NCBI RefSeq assembly: GCF_041006295.1
Contig: NZ_CP158487.1
Location: forward strand, 1-64,000
DNA length: 64,000 bases
Direction of reading: 5' to 3'
From: Candidatus Nanosynbacter sp. TM7-074
Lineage (GTDB): Bacteria; Patescibacteriota; Saccharimonadia; Saccharimonadales; Saccharimonadaceae
A program made the position numbers and the translations under genes. The notes under the pieces are model-generated. The model saw only the letters and a list, made by a program, of their open reading frames with translations. It was not told the origin of the DNA and did not search any database. Positions 34,583 through 42,996 of this stretch are shown here, piece by piece (position 1 is the first letter of the stretch; every line of letters starts with the position of its first letter).

Positions 34583-35089
34583 CTAGCGAGGGTTTGAAAG
34601 GTAATCAATCTCTTTAATGATATCTAGCAAGGCTTGAGCGCGACGAGCTTCGTCGGCAATAGATATAGCCGCATCATGTGCTGGTGCAATAAGGCTTTTA
34701 TCATCAGTAGAGCGCAACAATAATAGGTAAGTGTCAAACTTTTCTTCTGGTGAAACATCAAGCTTATCAACCAACGGACGAAGTTCATTTAAGGCAGTCT
34801 GCTTAATGCTGTCAAGTGTAGGATCTGTAGTTGGGTGCGATGAATCCGTGGATATCGTTGGTGTTGGATTTACAGCTGCTGGATTTACGGACGGTTCAAC
34901 CACAGTCTGGCTATTATCTTCGTCTGTAGTAACGGGATCTGGTGAAATAGTTGCAGGATTAACCGTTGGAGCGACTATATTATTTGTTTCTTCAAATTGT
35001 AAATTATTATCCGTGTCTTGTGGCACGCCAGCTAATACCTTAGCCAATTCCTGGTCGTCACTGATTGATTGATTAGCTCGAGAATCCAT
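34583..35089 (-). CDS. Acidic low-complexity protein of unknown function
   Basis: The 168-residue protein has no membrane segment. Residues about 1-100 are acidic and rich in Thr, Pro, Asn and Ser, with the twice-repeated VAPTVNPATISPDPVTTDED / VEPSVNPAAVNPTPTISTDS units. The last 65 residues form a helical domain (SIKQTALNELRPLVDKLDVS onwards, then DEARRAQALLDIIKEID). AAGGTGGG stands before the ATG. It may be a cytoplasmic adaptor; no family can be given. Confidence 0.6.
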   Translation of the reverse strand: MDSRANQSISDDQELAKVLAGVPQDTDNNLQFEETNNIVAPTVNPATISPDPVTTDEDNSQTVVEPSVNPAAVNPTPTISTDSSHPTTDPTLDSIKQTALNELRPLVDKLDVSPEEKFDTYLLLLRSTDDKSLIAPAHDAAISIADEARRAQALLDIIKEIDYLSNPR

Positions 35090-35166
35090 GTATAACCCAC
35101 CTTATATGTTAAATTGTTTAAGCTTATTATGTTATACTATAGCATGAGTGAATTGAGGAGTGCAAG

Positions 35167-36207
35167 ATGTTAGATGATATAAATGTGATAAAACAGTATG
35201 ATCCAGGAGATGTTCTTAGTGGTGTTTTGAATATTCCGGAGCAAGCGCGTTATGAAGTCGTAATTTACGAGGGGTCAAATCAGCGACGTGATTTTAAGAA
35301 TATTGTAATTGCCGGAATGGGTGGATCAGCGCTGGCGGCAGATATGGTCCGAGTATTAACTGCAGGTTGGCTACATCTTCCACTAGAGGTAGTAAAGGGC
35401 TATGATTTGCCGGGTTTTGTTGGTGAAGAAACACTGGTTATTGCGGTTAGTCATTCGGGTAATACCGAAGAGACATTGAGTTGTTATCAGCAAGCACTGG
35501 ATAAAAAAGCTTGCTTAGCAGTAATGTCAACTGGCGGAGAATTGATTAAGCGAGCAAATAACGACAATATTACGTACGCTCAGATTCCAGCGGGCACCCA
35601 GCCACGCATGTCGACTGTTTATCATTTGCGAGGGCTATTGAAGTTATTACAGCATTTTTGGGTGATTGATGGCGATTTATATAATCAGGTGGCGGATAGT
35701 GCTGACTGGCTGGAGGGTGAAATTTCTCATTGGGCGCCTGCGGTGCCAGAGAAAAATAATCTAGCTAAGCAGATTGCTAAAATGACAATTGGTAAAACAT
35801 TAGTTATTTTTGGTGGTGAATTAACTTGGCCGCTGGCTTACAAATGGAAGATTAGTTGGAATGAATCAGCAAAGAATCTGGCGTTCTCTAATCAGTATCC
35901 AGAGTTTAACCATAACGAGTTTATTGGCTGGTCATCACATCCAGTAGAGAAACCATTTACCGTCTTTGATATTCGTAGCAATTTGGAGCGAGATAGGATC
36001 CGCGAGCGAATGGAATTAAGCGACCGTTTACTAAGTGGTAAGCGACCAAAAGCGCACGTACTGGAACTTCAGGGAAGGACGCTGATGCAACAATTATTGT
36101 GGGGGTTAGTATTGGCTGATGCAGCTAGTATTTATACGGCAATTCTCAACGGCGTTAATCCGGGGCCGGTCCATCTAATTGAAAAGTTAAAGGCTGAGTT
36201 AAGTTAA
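35167..36207 (+). CDS. Bifunctional phosphoglucose/phosphomannose isomerase
   Basis: This SIS-fold enzyme interconverts fructose-6-phosphate with glucose- or mannose-6-phosphate, linking glycolysis with sugar nucleotide supply. The 346-residue length is usual for the bifunctional (archaeal-like) type, shorter than standard Pgi. NIVIAGMGGSALAADMVRV and VIAVSHSGNTEETLSCYQQA are the SIS motifs; NHNEFIGW provides the conserved His/Glu stretch. The start follows GAGGAG by seven bases. Its stop shares TTAA with the opposing permease gene. Confidence 0.9.
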   Translation: MLDDINVIKQYDPGDVLSGVLNIPEQARYEVVIYEGSNQRRDFKNIVIAGMGGSALAADMVRVLTAGWLHLPLEVVKGYDLPGFVGEETLVIAVSHSGNTEETLSCYQQALDKKACLAVMSTGGELIKRANNDNITYAQIPAGTQPRMSTVYHLRGLLKLLQHFWVIDGDLYNQVADSADWLEGEISHWAPAVPEKNNLAKQIAKMTIGKTLVIFGGELTWPLAYKWKISWNESAKNLAFSNQYPEFNHNEFIGWSSHPVEKPFTVFDIRSNLERDRIRERMELSDRLLSGKRPKAHVLELQGRTLMQQLLWGLVLADAASIYTAILNGVNPGPVHLIEKLKAELS

Positions 36208-37415
36208 TATCTTAGTGATTCAATCGGGTCTCGTTTGGTGGCGCGGGCTGCTGGATAGACGCCAGAAATTACACCAATAATCAACGAAAGTCCAATTGAT
36301 AAGACGGCTGTCTGCCAATATATGTATGGCGTGAGAGGAAGATATAAGCTTACTAAATAAACTCCAGCAATTCCTAATCCGTAGCCAAATATACCGCCCA
36401 GTAGTCCAATGATGGCTGCTTCGATTAAGAATTGGTTAATAATGTCCCAGCCTGTAGCACCAACAGCTCGTCTGACGCCAACTTCTCGCTGACGTTCGGC
36501 AACGTTGACTAACATTACGTTCATAATACCAACTCCGCCGATTAATAGAGAGATGATACCGATAACTGTGAGGATTATTGAGATAAACTTTGCTAGGTTA
36601 GATTTCTTTTCATTGATTTCATCGCCAGAAACAATTCGATAATTTTTGTCGCTATCGTGGTTTTTCTTCAGGATATTATCGGCAGATGCTATGGCTGATC
36701 CAAGATGTTGGTGGCTATTGGTGGTCATGACAATTTGCTGAATTTGCGGCGTTCCTTGTGTGAATTTTTTAACCACCGAAAGAGGTGCAATGGCGGCATT
36801 ATTAAAATCTATATCCAGGTAACTAACTGGATTTTCGATATTTTTTAATACACCGACAACTGTTAGGGGTTGATTGCGAATAAAAATAACATTTCCAATA
36901 GATTTCTCGGTGCCGAACAAATCAATTGATAGCTGTTGACCAACTACAACTCCACCTACTTCGTTGATAAATTCTCCATGAGCAATTTGCAGATTAGCAA
37001 CATCTTTAAGAGACTCCGTGCTGCCAATTAGCGTGGTGTTTTGAGCATCAATTTTACCATCACGGGCGCGTAGTTCAGTATGCAAAAAGGCAATAGGTGC
37101 GGCTTTTGTATTGGCTATTTTACTAATGTCTTTAGAATCTTTCTCGGTCAGAGTATTAACTGTGGTTGCGTTATCTGATTCTGTTAGTAGATTAGTGACG
37201 TCTTTCTTATTACCAGACTTAACTATAGCAACAGGCTCGCTGGAATGTTTAGTGGCGCCACCGAATAGTTGATTAATGCCACTAGTTAAGGACAGAACCA
37301 TGGTAATACTGGCAATACCAATCGTCACACCCATGACTGTTAAAAATGTACGCCCACGATTGGCCTTCAACGCCTGGGTGGCACTCTCGAAATGATTTCT
37401 TATCAATATTTTCAT
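36204..37415 (-). CDS. MacB/FtsX-type ABC transporter permease
   Basis: The 403-residue protein has one N-terminal membrane helix (about 22-45), a large exterior domain (about 50-275, MacB-periplasmic-type), and three C-terminal helices (about 285-310, 335-360 and 370-395). The motif ERQREVGVRRAVGAT precedes the third helix and is the family signature. It exports peptides or large molecules in mechanotransmission fashion with the ATPase encoded four bases upstream. The substrate is unknown. Confidence 0.9.
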   Translation of the reverse strand: MKILIRNHFESATQALKANRGRTFLTVMGVTIGIASITMVLSLTSGINQLFGGATKHSSEPVAIVKSGNKKDVTNLLTESDNATTVNTLTEKDSKDISKIANTKAAPIAFLHTELRARDGKIDAQNTTLIGSTESLKDVANLQIAHGEFINEVGGVVVGQQLSIDLFGTEKSIGNVIFIRNQPLTVVGVLKNIENPVSYLDIDFNNAAIAPLSVVKKFTQGTPQIQQIVMTTNSHQHLGSAIASADNILKKNHDSDKNYRIVSGDEINEKKSNLAKFISIILTVIGIISLLIGGVGIMNVMLVNVAERQREVGVRRAVGATGWDIINQFLIEAAIIGLLGGIFGYGLGIAGVYLVSLYLPLTPYIYWQTAVLSIGLSLIIGVISGVYPAARATKRDPIESLRY

Positions 37416-38206
37416 GATTTTTTTGCCTTCTTTATAGTCGAAGATTTTTTATTCCTAGTTTTAACTTCTTTTTCATCATCTTCAACAAGTTTTTTGGTGA
37501 ATTTACGTTTTTCTTTATGTTCATCAGTGTCAATTTTACCGTCCAGCATAGTGATGACGCGGCTGGCGTAATGGATCAGTTCTGGGTTATGAGTAACCAT
37601 AATTATGGTATTACCACGACGATGCAGGTCTGATAGTTCTTCCATGATAAGGTGACTTGATTTACTATCAAGGTTACCTGTTGGCTCATCAGCTAGGATG
37701 ATAGATGGACTATTAACTAGTGCCCTGGCAATTGCCACGCGCTGGACTTGACCGCCGGATAATTGATGTGGCATGTAGTATTCACGTTGGCCTAGGTGAA
37801 AGGTTTTTAGAATACGACTAGCCTCTTGTAGGCGTTTAACTTTTCCGAGACCCTTGTAGGTTAAGGGTAGTGCTACGTTTTCGATGACAGTTAGGCGAGG
37901 GATTAGGTTGAAATTTTGAAAAACAAAGCCAATGTGTTTGGAGCGAATTTTAGCGCGTCGTCGTGAGCTAAGATTATCGACAGCGACGTCGTCCAGGTAG
38001 TATTCGCCCTCTGATGGCTGGTCTAATAGTCCAAGGGTGTTTAATAAAGTAGTTTTTCCGCAACCGCTGGGGCCCATAATAGCAATAAACTCACCTTTTT
38101 TAACGGTTAAATTAACGTTATCTAAGGCGCGAATTTCAGCATCGCCAAAGCCAAATTTTTTGGTGACATTAACAAGCCTAATGCGTGGTGGAATAGTTTC
38201 TTTCAT
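37412..38206 (-). CDS. ABC transporter ATP-binding protein (MacB/LolD type)
   Basis: The start was set at the ATG 38206: TATAAT lies nine bases upstream, so an in-frame codon further upstream (38314) would precede the promoter and lie in the tRNA-Ser gene. The 264-residue ATPase has Walker A GPSGCGKTT (about 44-52), LSGGQVQRVAIARAL and Walker B IILADEPTGNLDS. The last 45 residues are a highly basic/acidic extension (KKLVEDDEKEVKTRNKKSST) not usual in LolD. It overlaps the permease gene by four bases. Confidence 0.92.
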   Translation of the reverse strand: MKETIPPRIRLVNVTKKFGFGDAEIRALDNVNLTVKKGEFIAIMGPSGCGKTTLLNTLGLLDQPSEGEYYLDDVAVDNLSSRRRAKIRSKHIGFVFQNFNLIPRLTVIENVALPLTYKGLGKVKRLQEASRILKTFHLGQREYYMPHQLSGGQVQRVAIARALVNSPSIILADEPTGNLDSKSSHLIMEELSDLHRRGNTIIMVTHNPELIHYASRVITMLDGKIDTDEHKEKRKFTKKLVEDDEKEVKTRNKKSSTIKKAKKS

Positions 38207-38215
38207 CTTTGACTT

Positions 38216-38221
38216 ATTATA
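38216..38221 (-). promoter_or_regulatory. -10 box of the ABC transporter operon
   Basis: TATAAT on the minus strand nine bases from the ATG at 38206, consistent with a leaderless message. Confidence 0.5.
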
Positions 38222-38284
38222 GAGAATGAACGTTGGTAAGTGCAACCATAAGGGGCAATAAAGTTGTGGTATAATTATCAACAA

Positions 38285-38374
38285 GGAAGGGTGCAGGAGT
38301 GGTTGAACTGGCACGCCTGGAACGCGTGTAACGGAGCAATCTGTTCGAGGGTTCGAATCCCTCTCCTTCCGCCA
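38285..38374 (+). tRNA. tRNA-Ser (anticodon GGA)
   Basis: Acceptor GGAAGGG/CTCCTTCC-like with CCA, anticodon loop CTGGAAC (GGA), a long variable arm. It reads UCC and UCU. This completes the serine set in the window. Confidence 0.93.
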
Positions 38375-38387
38375 CGGAGATATTTTT

Positions 38388-38418
38388 ACCGACAGAATAC
38401 ATGAAACTGTCGGTTTTT
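38388..38418 (+). terminator. Terminator after tRNA-Ser (GGA)
   Basis: ACCGACAG, an 11-base loop, CTGTCGGT, then TTTT. Confidence 0.85.
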
Positions 38419-38524
38419 AATTTGTTAAAAAATGATAGCATTTATTTTATGCCGATTTATTAGTTGGCTGCTATATCTGTTTGTGGTTAAAATAGGTTGT
38501 AATTTTTACCAAATTACTTGCAAA

Positions 38525-38573
38525 ACACTAGATATAGCGGCTATAGTTAGTGTTGTACGCTATATGTATAGCG
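38525..38573 (+). promoter_or_regulatory. Candidate NrdR-like operator region upstream of nrdA
   Basis: ACACTAGATATAGCGG (38525-38540) and CGGCTATAGTTAGTGT (38538-38553) match much of the NrdR box ACACWATATATWGTGT, and CGCTATATGTATAGCG (38558-38573) is an almost perfect palindrome. NrdR represses RNR genes. The spacing is not the textbook one, so this is a suggestion. Confidence 0.4.
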
Positions 38574-38666
38574 AGCTCATAAATAAACAAAAACACAAGC
38601 TATTAAGATGGGCTACCAGATGAGGTGCTGGTGGTTTGTTTTGGCGGGGTAAATTAAGGAGGGGAT

Positions 38667-41069
38667 GTGAAAGAAATTAACGTGATTAAGCGTGATGGCA
38701 CAAAAGAACCGTTTGATGCTAATAAAATTAACGCAGCGATTTTGAAGGCTTGCGACGGGCTGCCAGATCAGGTTTCAAAGGTGGTGCAGGTGGCGACCGA
38801 GTTGCAGCTGACGTTATTTGACGGGATTACCACCGAGCAGCTGGACGAGGCGGTGATTCAGACGGTTTTACAGAATGTTAAGGATGATCCAGATTATGAT
38901 AAGATTGCGTCACGTTTACTACTTAAAACTGTCTATAAACAGATTCTAGGCGATTATGAAACAGCGGCAGAATTAAAGAAACTTCATACTCGTGAATTTC
39001 CTAAGTTTATTAAGGCTGCAGTTAAAGACGGGCTACTAGACAAGCGAATGGCAGATGGTCGGTTTGATTTGAAAAAGTTGGCAGCGGAACTTGACCCAGC
39101 AAGAGATGATTTAAGTAAATATTTGGGTGTGGTGACTAATAAAAATCGTTATGCTCTTCGTAGGCAGAATGGTTCGCCAATTGAAACGCCACAATTCACC
39201 CATATGCGCATTGCTATGGGGCTTAGCTATAATGAGACCGACCCGACTGCTGCGGCGATTGAGTTTTACAATCACATGAGTCATCTGGAGTATGTTCCGG
39301 GCGGCTCAACGCGAGTTAATGCTGGCGGCTCCTTTCCGCAGCTTAGTAACTGTTTCTTGCTTAATGTTGATGACGATATGGAATCAATTGCTAAGGCGGT
39401 GCGTGATACTATGTTTATCGCCAAGGGTACTGGTGGTATTGGAATTGGTTTTACTAAGTTGCGCGCGGCGGGTAGTCCAGTTAAGACTACTAATACCGAA
39501 TCGACCGGTCCGATTCCTTTCATGAAGATGATTGATACGGCGCTGTTTGCGGTTTCTCGTAAAGGTAAAAAAGCTGGCGCGGCTGCGATTTACATAGAGA
39601 ACTGGCATTTGAATTTTGATCAATTTGTTGACCTTCGCCAAAACTCTGGCGACCCGTATCTAAGAACCAGGTTTGCTAATACGGCGGTCTTTATCTCTGA
39701 TGAATTTATGAAGCGAGTAGAGAAAGACCAAGATTGGTATTTGTTTGATCCTGCGGAAACTCCAGATTTGACGGAATTATGTGGCGAAGAATTTTCAGCT
39801 AGATATAAAGAATACGTCAAAATGGCGGAAGCTGGGAAATTGCGTACGTTTGATAAGGTATCGGCTCGTCAGCAATTTAAGCGCATTTTGACTAGCCTAC
39901 AGGCAACATCGCATCCGTGGTTGACCTGGAAGGATACGATTAATGTGCGAGCATTGAACAATAACACTGGTACGATTCACTTGTCTAATCTCTGTACAGA
40001 AATTACTTTGCCACAAGATAAGAATAATATTGCAACCTGTAATTTGATTAGCATCAATTTATCGGCATTCCTGAGCGATGATAAAACTTGGGACTGGGAT
40101 CGATTGAAAGAGGCGGCTCGTGCGGCGGTGCGACAATTGGACAATTTGTGTGATATTACTCAAACGCCAATTCCAGAAGCAATGCACTCTAACCAGCAAA
40201 CTCGAGCAATTGGCTTGGGCATGATGGGCTTTTCTGACGTGTTGGAAAAGTTGGGCTATTGTTATGAATCAAAAGAAGCTTACGATTTAATTGATCAATT
40301 GACAGAATTTATTAGCTATCATGCGATTGACCAGTCGGCTGATTTGGCGGCGGAGTTGGGTAGTTATCCAACGTTTGCTGGCAGTGGTTGGAGTAAGGGA
40401 TTGCTGCCGATTGATACGGTTGATAAGTTGTCTAAAGATCGTGGCGTAAAGGTAAAAATAGACCAAAAGATGCGACTGGACTGGGACGGTTTGCGTAAGA
40501 AGGTAAAGAAGGGCATGCGTAATGCAACTTTGATGGCCATTGCACCGACCGCTAACATTGGTCATGTGGCAGGAACTACCCCTGGAATTGATCCGCAATT
40601 TGCCCAGATTTTTAGTCGCTCGACGCTGAACGGTAAGTTTTTGGAAGTGAACCATAATTTAGTTCGCGATTTGAAGAAGCTTGATTTGTGGGACAATTTG
40701 AAGGATGAGATTTTTGCGGCGCAAGGTGATATTCAAGACATTGACGGCATTCCTCAGAATATCAAGGATGTTTATAAAACAAGTTTTCAGCTTAGTCCGT
40801 ACTCGTTTATTGAGGTGGCGGCTAGGGCTCAAAAATGGGTTGACCAGGCGATTAGTCGCAATATGTATCTAGAGACGCGCGATATTGATGAATATGTGAA
40901 GATTTATTCAGAAGCTTGGAAACGTGGATTAAAGACAACATATTATCTGCATGTTAAGCCACGTCATCAATCAGAACAGACGACGGTTTCAGTTGATAAA
41001 ATTGCCGAACAAAAAGTTCGCACCAATAGTAAAGTACGCGGATTTGGATTCGCGAAAATTAATAAATAA
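38667..41069 (+). CDS. nrdA: Ribonucleoside-diphosphate reductase, large (alpha) subunit
   Basis: The alpha subunit reduces ribonucleotides with a thiyl radical. GTG start with AAGGAGG four bases before. Residues about 1-90 are an ATP-cone (INVIKRDGTKEPFDANKINA). LSNCFLLN supplies one active-site Cys, NLCTEI (C443) the radical Cys, CNLISINLS the partner, and KTTYYLH the radical-transfer tyrosine pair near the end. The 800-residue length is fine, but the C-terminal tail (ending VRGFGFAKINK) has no Cys, whereas most class I alpha subunits have a CxxC-type pair there. nrdB follows 13 bases on with its own ribosome site. Confidence 0.95.
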   Translation: MKEINVIKRDGTKEPFDANKINAAILKACDGLPDQVSKVVQVATELQLTLFDGITTEQLDEAVIQTVLQNVKDDPDYDKIASRLLLKTVYKQILGDYETAAELKKLHTREFPKFIKAAVKDGLLDKRMADGRFDLKKLAAELDPARDDLSKYLGVVTNKNRYALRRQNGSPIETPQFTHMRIAMGLSYNETDPTAAAIEFYNHMSHLEYVPGGSTRVNAGGSFPQLSNCFLLNVDDDMESIAKAVRDTMFIAKGTGGIGIGFTKLRAAGSPVKTTNTESTGPIPFMKMIDTALFAVSRKGKKAGAAAIYIENWHLNFDQFVDLRQNSGDPYLRTRFANTAVFISDEFMKRVEKDQDWYLFDPAETPDLTELCGEEFSARYKEYVKMAEAGKLRTFDKVSARQQFKRILTSLQATSHPWLTWKDTINVRALNNNTGTIHLSNLCTEITLPQDKNNIATCNLISINLSAFLSDDKTWDWDRLKEAARAAVRQLDNLCDITQTPIPEAMHSNQQTRAIGLGMMGFSDVLEKLGYCYESKEAYDLIDQLTEFISYHAIDQSADLAAELGSYPTFAGSGWSKGLLPIDTVDKLSKDRGVKVKIDQKMRLDWDGLRKKVKKGMRNATLMAIAPTANIGHVAGTTPGIDPQFAQIFSRSTLNGKFLEVNHNLVRDLKKLDLWDNLKDEIFAAQGDIQDIDGIPQNIKDVYKTSFQLSPYSFIEVAARAQKWVDQAISRNMYLETRDIDEYVKIYSEAWKRGLKTTYYLHVKPRHQSEQTTVSVDKIAEQKVRTNSKVRGFGFAKINK

Positions 41070-41082
41070 GGAGGATATAAAA

Positions 41083-42060
41083 ATGGGTATTTTAGGTTCA
41101 GGTCTGCGTGATGGTTTGTCGCTTCACCCAATTCGTTACCCTTGGGCGTACGACCTTTATAATCAAGCAGTTGCCAATACGTGGTTTCCAAATGAAGTCC
41201 AATTAGTCCAAGACTTGGCGGACTTTGAAAAATTGTCAGATGATGAAAAACATGCTTTAAAAACGGTCATTAGTTATTTGAATCCAAATGAATTGTTGAT
41301 CAATAAGTCGTTGGCGTTTGGTATCTATCCATATGTCAACGCGGCGGAGGCTCAATTATATCTATCAAAACAGATGTGGGAAGAGGCTAATCACTTCATG
41401 ACCTTTGAGTATATCATTGAAACCTTTCCGTTTGATCGCGAGGAGATTTACGCGGCGGGCTTTGGCAAAAAATCGTTGGCTGACAAGGCAGATTTCCAGA
41501 ACAAGCATCTGGATGTGATGCTCGATCCAAACTTGGATATTTATTCGCTGGAAGGCAAAAAAGATTTTGTCAGGTCATTGGTGGCGTATAACATCGTCCT
41601 GGAGGGTATCTGGTTTTATTCAGGCTTTATGGTTGGTATGAGTTTCCGCCAGCGTAATCTGCTACGTAATGTTGGTTCGCTTCTTGACTGGATTACCCGC
41701 GACGAAAATCTTCACCTGACATTTGGCATTAATTTACTTCTAACCATTTTGGATGAAAACCCAGAGTTGCAGACACAGGAATTTGCTGAAGAGATTCGTG
41801 GCTTGATTTTGCAGGCGGTAGAGCTTGAAAAAGCTTATAACAAAGACATGCTGCCAAAGGGAATTTTGGGCTTGAACGCTGATTATGTCAATCAATATGT
41901 TATGCATATGACGGACCGTCGTTTGCAAGAATTGGGCTTTGAGCCAGAGTATAATGTGCCAAATCCAGCTAAATGGATGGCAGCCGCTAATGACACGTTG
42001 GAATTGGTAAACTTCTTTGAAAGTACAAATACTAGCTATGAAGTTAATACCACGAAGTAA
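41083..42060 (+). CDS. nrdB: Ribonucleotide reductase small (beta) subunit, class Ic-like
   Basis: The start at 41083 follows GGAGG; a frame extension upstream lies in nrdA. The 325-residue protein has the di-metal ligands E70, E101, H104, E174, E208 and H211 with spacing identical to class I R2. The place of the radical tyrosine (Tyr122 in E. coli) is F108 in MWEEANHFMTFEY, and the first ligand is Glu rather than Asp. That pair of changes is the mark of class Ic (Chlamydia-type), which uses a manganese/iron centre in place of a tyrosyl radical. The metal content itself is inference. Confidence 0.95.
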   Translation: MGILGSGLRDGLSLHPIRYPWAYDLYNQAVANTWFPNEVQLVQDLADFEKLSDDEKHALKTVISYLNPNELLINKSLAFGIYPYVNAAEAQLYLSKQMWEEANHFMTFEYIIETFPFDREEIYAAGFGKKSLADKADFQNKHLDVMLDPNLDIYSLEGKKDFVRSLVAYNIVLEGIWFYSGFMVGMSFRQRNLLRNVGSLLDWITRDENLHLTFGINLLLTILDENPELQTQEFAEEIRGLILQAVELEKAYNKDMLPKGILGLNADYVNQYVMHMTDRRLQELGFEPEYNVPNPAKWMAAANDTLELVNFFESTNTSYEVNTTK

Positions 42061-42075
42061 TAAGGATATAATTTT

Positions 42076-42471
42076 ATGAACGAACTGGCAAAAGAAATAT
42101 TAGATACTGTTGAAGTTGGCGCCCTGGCTACTGTTAATGCTGATAGAACTCCTTTGGTAACGCCACTACATTTTGCACGACTGGACGATTCAATAATTTG
42201 GATATCAGAACCGACTGCGCGACATTCAGTAAACGCATTTCGCAGTGGCAAGGCAGAGTTTGTGGTTTGGGATGATAAAAAGCGGGCAGTTTTCTTAAAA
42301 ACTAATGTAGCTGAAGTGTCAGAATCTGAAAAAGAAGCGGCTATGGCGGCCTATAAGAAGAAATTGCCTAGCTTTATGCCACGCTGTCAGAATCCGCAAT
42401 TATATGTTGCACCAATCGGCAAACTTGATGAAAAAACCACAACAGGAAATTGGCTGCACTTTATTGCATAA
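42076..42471 (+). CDS. Pyridoxamine 5'-phosphate oxidase-like split-barrel protein
   Basis: The 131-residue protein matches the flavin-binding split-barrel family: GALATVNADRTPLVTPLHFA, then SIIWISEPTARHSVNA, then VVWDDKKRAVFLKTNVAE. The N-terminal LAKEILDTVEVGALATVN layout is typical. It lies 15 bases after nrdB with a weak AAGGA site. Members act on FMN, F420 or haem; the exact substrate is unclear. Confidence 0.82.
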   Translation: MNELAKEILDTVEVGALATVNADRTPLVTPLHFARLDDSIIWISEPTARHSVNAFRSGKAEFVVWDDKKRAVFLKTNVAEVSESEKEAAMAAYKKKLPSFMPRCQNPQLYVAPIGKLDEKTTTGNWLHFIA

Positions 42472-42522
42472 GCACTATATCTAGCGTACAATTAGTTAAG
42501 TAACTACTAAATATAGGGGAAA

Positions 42523-42702
42523 ATGAAAATGAACGCAAGTCAAATTATTACTGATGATATGACATTGGAAGAAAAATTGAGCGCTATTGATGCTGCCTTG
42601 AAAGCTGCTCAAGATGTGGCCGATGATCAAGCAAAGGCAAACGGTACTGTTGCTGCGCCAATTGATCCAGCAAGTTTGACTATCTGCGACGGTTGCGAGT
42701 AA
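42523..42702 (+). CDS. Small acidic protein ending in a CxxC motif
   Basis: ATG 42523 (or the second ATG, 42529, which is better spaced from GGGGA) opens a 59-residue frame: a charged helical part (TLEEKLSAIDAALKAAQDVA), a linker (VAAPIDPASL) and a C-terminal TICDGCE. The codon use and ribosome site look real. A leader-like helix followed by a short Cys-bearing end resembles a precursor peptide, but no modifying enzyme is adjacent. The function is unknown. Confidence 0.55.
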   Translation: MKMNASQIITDDMTLEEKLSAIDAALKAAQDVADDQAKANGTVAAPIDPASLTICDGCE

Positions 42703-42723
42703 GAAACTCTCGGAAGCTTTTCA

Positions 42724-42752
42724 TTGACAAATTAAAAATAATGTGATATCAT
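42724..42752 (+). promoter_or_regulatory. Strong sigma-70 promoter before the 52-residue gene
   Basis: TTGACA (42724-42729), 17 bases and TATCAT (42747-42752). The leader is about 30 bases and ends with AAAAGGAATAAA before the ATG at 42788. Confidence 0.75.
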
Positions 42753-42787
42753 TTTAATATATAAAAATTAAAACAAAAAGGAATAAA

Positions 42788-42946
42788 ATGGCTGAAGAAA
42801 AAGACGTTCATGGGCTCACGGAAAGTGTATTAAGTCGAGACGATATGTCAGCGCTAGCATATGTATTGCAACATGTGAAAGGCGCCAGTCCAAGTTCGGT
42901 GACGAAGCTGAGTTTGGAGTTGGAAGAACTTGACGAAGCGGTGTAA
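42788..42946 (+). CDS. Very small acidic protein
   Basis: A 52-residue frame with its own consensus promoter and AAGGAA site: AEEKDVHGLTESVLSRDDMS, then ALAYVLQHVKG and an acidic end LSLELEELDEAV. It is soluble and probably helical. Not recognisable. Short length keeps confidence down, though the promoter and ribosome site argue that it is expressed. Confidence 0.55.
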   Translation: MAEEKDVHGLTESVLSRDDMSALAYVLQHVKGASPSSVTKLSLELEELDEAV

Positions 42947-42983
42947 GTAGTTACTTTAGCTAGATAATAAACTACCTCTGTTG

Positions 42984-42989
42984 TATACT
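42984..42989 (+). promoter_or_regulatory. -10 box of argS
   Basis: TATACT seven bases from the argS ATG, predicting a leaderless mRNA. Confidence 0.5.
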
Positions 42990-42996
42990 GTAGATT

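Noticed and set aside
38432..38623. 63-residue frame upstream of nrdA
   Set aside because: It overlaps the operator-like palindromes and lacks a ribosome site. A weak hydrophobic start is not enough.
38600..38660. Riboswitch or attenuator before nrdA
   Set aside because: A small ACCAG/CTGGT hairpin with a loose T run is visible, but no known riboswitch core is.
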